Part shown: positions 4,123-5,331 of the stretch, piece by piece
Numbering within the stretch: position 1 is the first letter of the stretch
Layout of the letters: each line of letters starts with the position of its first letter
Assembly: GCA_938021445.1 (NCBI GenBank)
Contig: CALIGR010000121.1
Location: 1-5,331 of the forward strand
Length of the DNA stretch: 5,331 nt
Direction of reading: 5' to 3'
Source of the DNA: an uncultured Candidatus Altimarinota bacterium
GTDB lineage: Bacteria; Patescibacteriota; Gracilibacteria; UBA4473
Program-made: the position numbers and the translations under genes
The notes under the pieces: generated by a model
What the model was told of the DNA's origin: nothing
What the model saw: only the letters and a program-made list of their open reading frames with translations
Database searches by the model: none

Positions 4123-5331
4123 TCAGCATCCCGAAATAAGAGCCAGACTATCAAGAGTAGCCAGCAAGCCTGGATGAATATTTCGTTTGCCTAACTCGTT
4201 TAAAGACACCCACTCCCCAGTGCCTTTGTGCTCAAGCCTATTTACATTTAAGGCGTTAGTAAAAACAGCTCTTTTCTGTGGATCAATCTCGAGAAGAAAT
4301 GTTGTGTAAATAAACTTACCACTTGGATCTATTATTGAGGTTTTTTTTGTAATATTTCCATTAGGAACTGTCGAAAGTTCTTCTTTAGTTTCTGCCATAG
4401 CCGCAACTAGAGGGTTTTCTTCATAGTCGACAGCGCCTCCGGGGATGCTCAGGGTTCCTGGAGCAAAACTAAATTTGCTTCGCTCTAAAATAAATATTTC
4501 ATTCTTTACTCTATCGTAAATTAGTATACCGGCCCCGCTACGCCCCCAATGGCCTGTAGATAAAAAACTTACTGCATTTCTTACTTGATTCACAGCCTGG
4601 TCCAAAGATCCTGACTCTCTTAGCATCCACAAACGGTGATAATCTTCGTAGGACACCCTATTTTCACTTTCAAGCTGTTGGACGGCCACTTTTAACTCAT
4701 CTTCAGCGGACAAAACTGGAATTTCATTAATCTCTAAGCCAATAGAAACCCGCCCCAACCGATCTCTTGTCTCACTAATGTGCTTTTTTGAGAGCGAAAC
4801 TGACGCTAAATCTGACAAAGAAATACATTGAGCCGTTCTAACTTCTTCGGGACATAAGAGCCGGTATTTGTCTTCACAAATGCTTATACTATCCGGTTTA
4901 GCTCCATAGACTATTGGCACCCCAGGCGCCTGAATTGGATTTCCCGTCCTATTTTCTGAACCCAATAGCATAGCCACATCTCCATACTTTCTCATCCATT
5001 CGTCCGCTCCTTCTATAATTAATCGAGTCTCTCGCACACTTTTAATTGGATCTCTAATTAAGCGCAGCCAGAGTTCTTTTTCTCGCAGCGCCCTAACCGT
5101 CAATCCATAAACAACACGATTAATTTTTTTGCGGACTTTGTTATAAGTAATTGGATATTCGCATTGGCGACCTCTTAGGGCAAAATACAAAGCGTACTCT
5201 AAATCTGGGGTTAATGAAGTAGTTTTTTCGGGAAATCCTATAAAAGGTGATAGATAATCCTTTTTTGGTAACAGCCCATTAGTTAGATTGTCTAACAAAA
5301 TATCCTCTTCATTTAGTCCTTGAGTCAAGGA
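4123..5331 (-). CDS. Nudix hydrolase with long N-terminal extension, 5' end probably outside window
   Basis: The frame is open from the right edge to TGA at 4125-4123. The first possible start inside the window is TTG at 5328 (401 residues); no ATG occurs for about the first 110 codons, so the true start may lie beyond the edge. Numbering from the TTG, residues of about 263-400 form a Nudix domain: SGAGILIYDRV, FAPGTLSIPGGAVDYEENP, the Nudix box G298-x5-E304-x7-A312-E313-T-K-E316-E317, GEWVSLNEL and IHPGLLATLDSL. The metal-binding Glu residues are kept, but the usual Arg before the first of them is Ala. Nudix enzymes cleave X-linked nucleoside diphosphates and some prenyl diphosphates. Beside an isoprenoid synthase and P450, dephosphorylation of a prenyl diphosphate is a plausible inference, while nucleotide clean-up is the alternative. 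The first roughly 250 residues are not assigned; KTTSLTPDLEYALYFA (35-50) followed by RVVYGLTV (71-78) faintly recalls ADP-ribosyltransferase-like folds. No membrane segment is seen. Confidence 0.85.
   Translation of the reverse strand, partial: SLTQGLNEEDILLDNLTNGLLPKKDYLSPFIGFPEKTTSLTPDLEYALYFALRGRQCEYPITYNKVRKKINRVVYGLTVRALREKELWLRLIRDPIKSVRETRLIIEGADEWMRKYGDVAMLLGSENRTGNPIQAPGVPIVYGAKPDSISICEDKYRLLCPEEVRTAQCISLSDLASVSLSKKHISETRDRLGRVSIGLEINEIPVLSAEDELKVAVQQLESENRVSYEDYHRLWMLRESGSLDQAVNQVRNAVSFLSTGHWGRSGAGILIYDRVKNEIFILERSKFSFAPGTLSIPGGAVDYEENPLVAAMAETKEELSTVPNGNITKKTSIIDPSGKFIYTTFLLEIDPQKRAVFTNALNVNRLEHKGTGEWVSLNELGKRNIHPGLLATLDSLALISGC

Overview
This AT-rich bacterial window holds six protein genes and no RNA genes, CRISPR arrays or recognisable transposases. 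It falls into two parts. The left part (about 1-1534) looks like ordinary chromosome: a family-4 glycosyltransferase on the minus strand that runs off the left edge, and a divergent, short YigZ/IMPACT-type protein on the plus strand. Both resemble proteins common in small-genome bacteria of the Patescibacteria/CPR type. That placement is an inference from protein style alone and cannot be confirmed here.

The right part (about 1509-5331) is a minus-strand block with visibly lower G+C between and within its genes. In order of transcription it encodes: (1) a Nudix hydrolase with a long N-terminal extension, probably cut by the right edge; (2) an all-alpha isoprenoid (prenyl/squalene/phytoene-type) synthase homologue; (3) a divergent cytochrome P450 whose ATG overlaps the stop codon of the synthase by one base; and (4) a 75-residue Ala/Gly-rich protein with no recognisable family. 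An isoprenoid synthase translationally coupled to a P450, beside a Nudix enzyme that could act on a diphosphate, looks like a small, possibly undescribed terpenoid biosynthetic locus. I found no redox partner for the P450 in the window.

The strongest signal outside the genes is a duplicated control region. An exact 19-bp repeat lies at 1851-1869 and 4062-4080. Each copy ends exactly 114 nt before a start codon: that of the 75-aa gene and that of the isoprenoid synthase. Inside each 114-nt stretch, a second conserved block (a TATA-type -10 followed by AAATGTAAA on the minus strand) ends exactly 23 nt before the ATG. The small gene and the synthase-P450 operon therefore seem to share one promoter/operator design and are probably co-regulated, which ties the unknown small protein to the pathway. 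Neither of these two genes has a Shine-Dalgarno sequence, whereas the coupled P450 start has a clear GAGGAG.

No gene-free stretch exceeds 300 bases. The two larger gaps (1737-1884 and 3948-4122) are the duplicated control regions described above.
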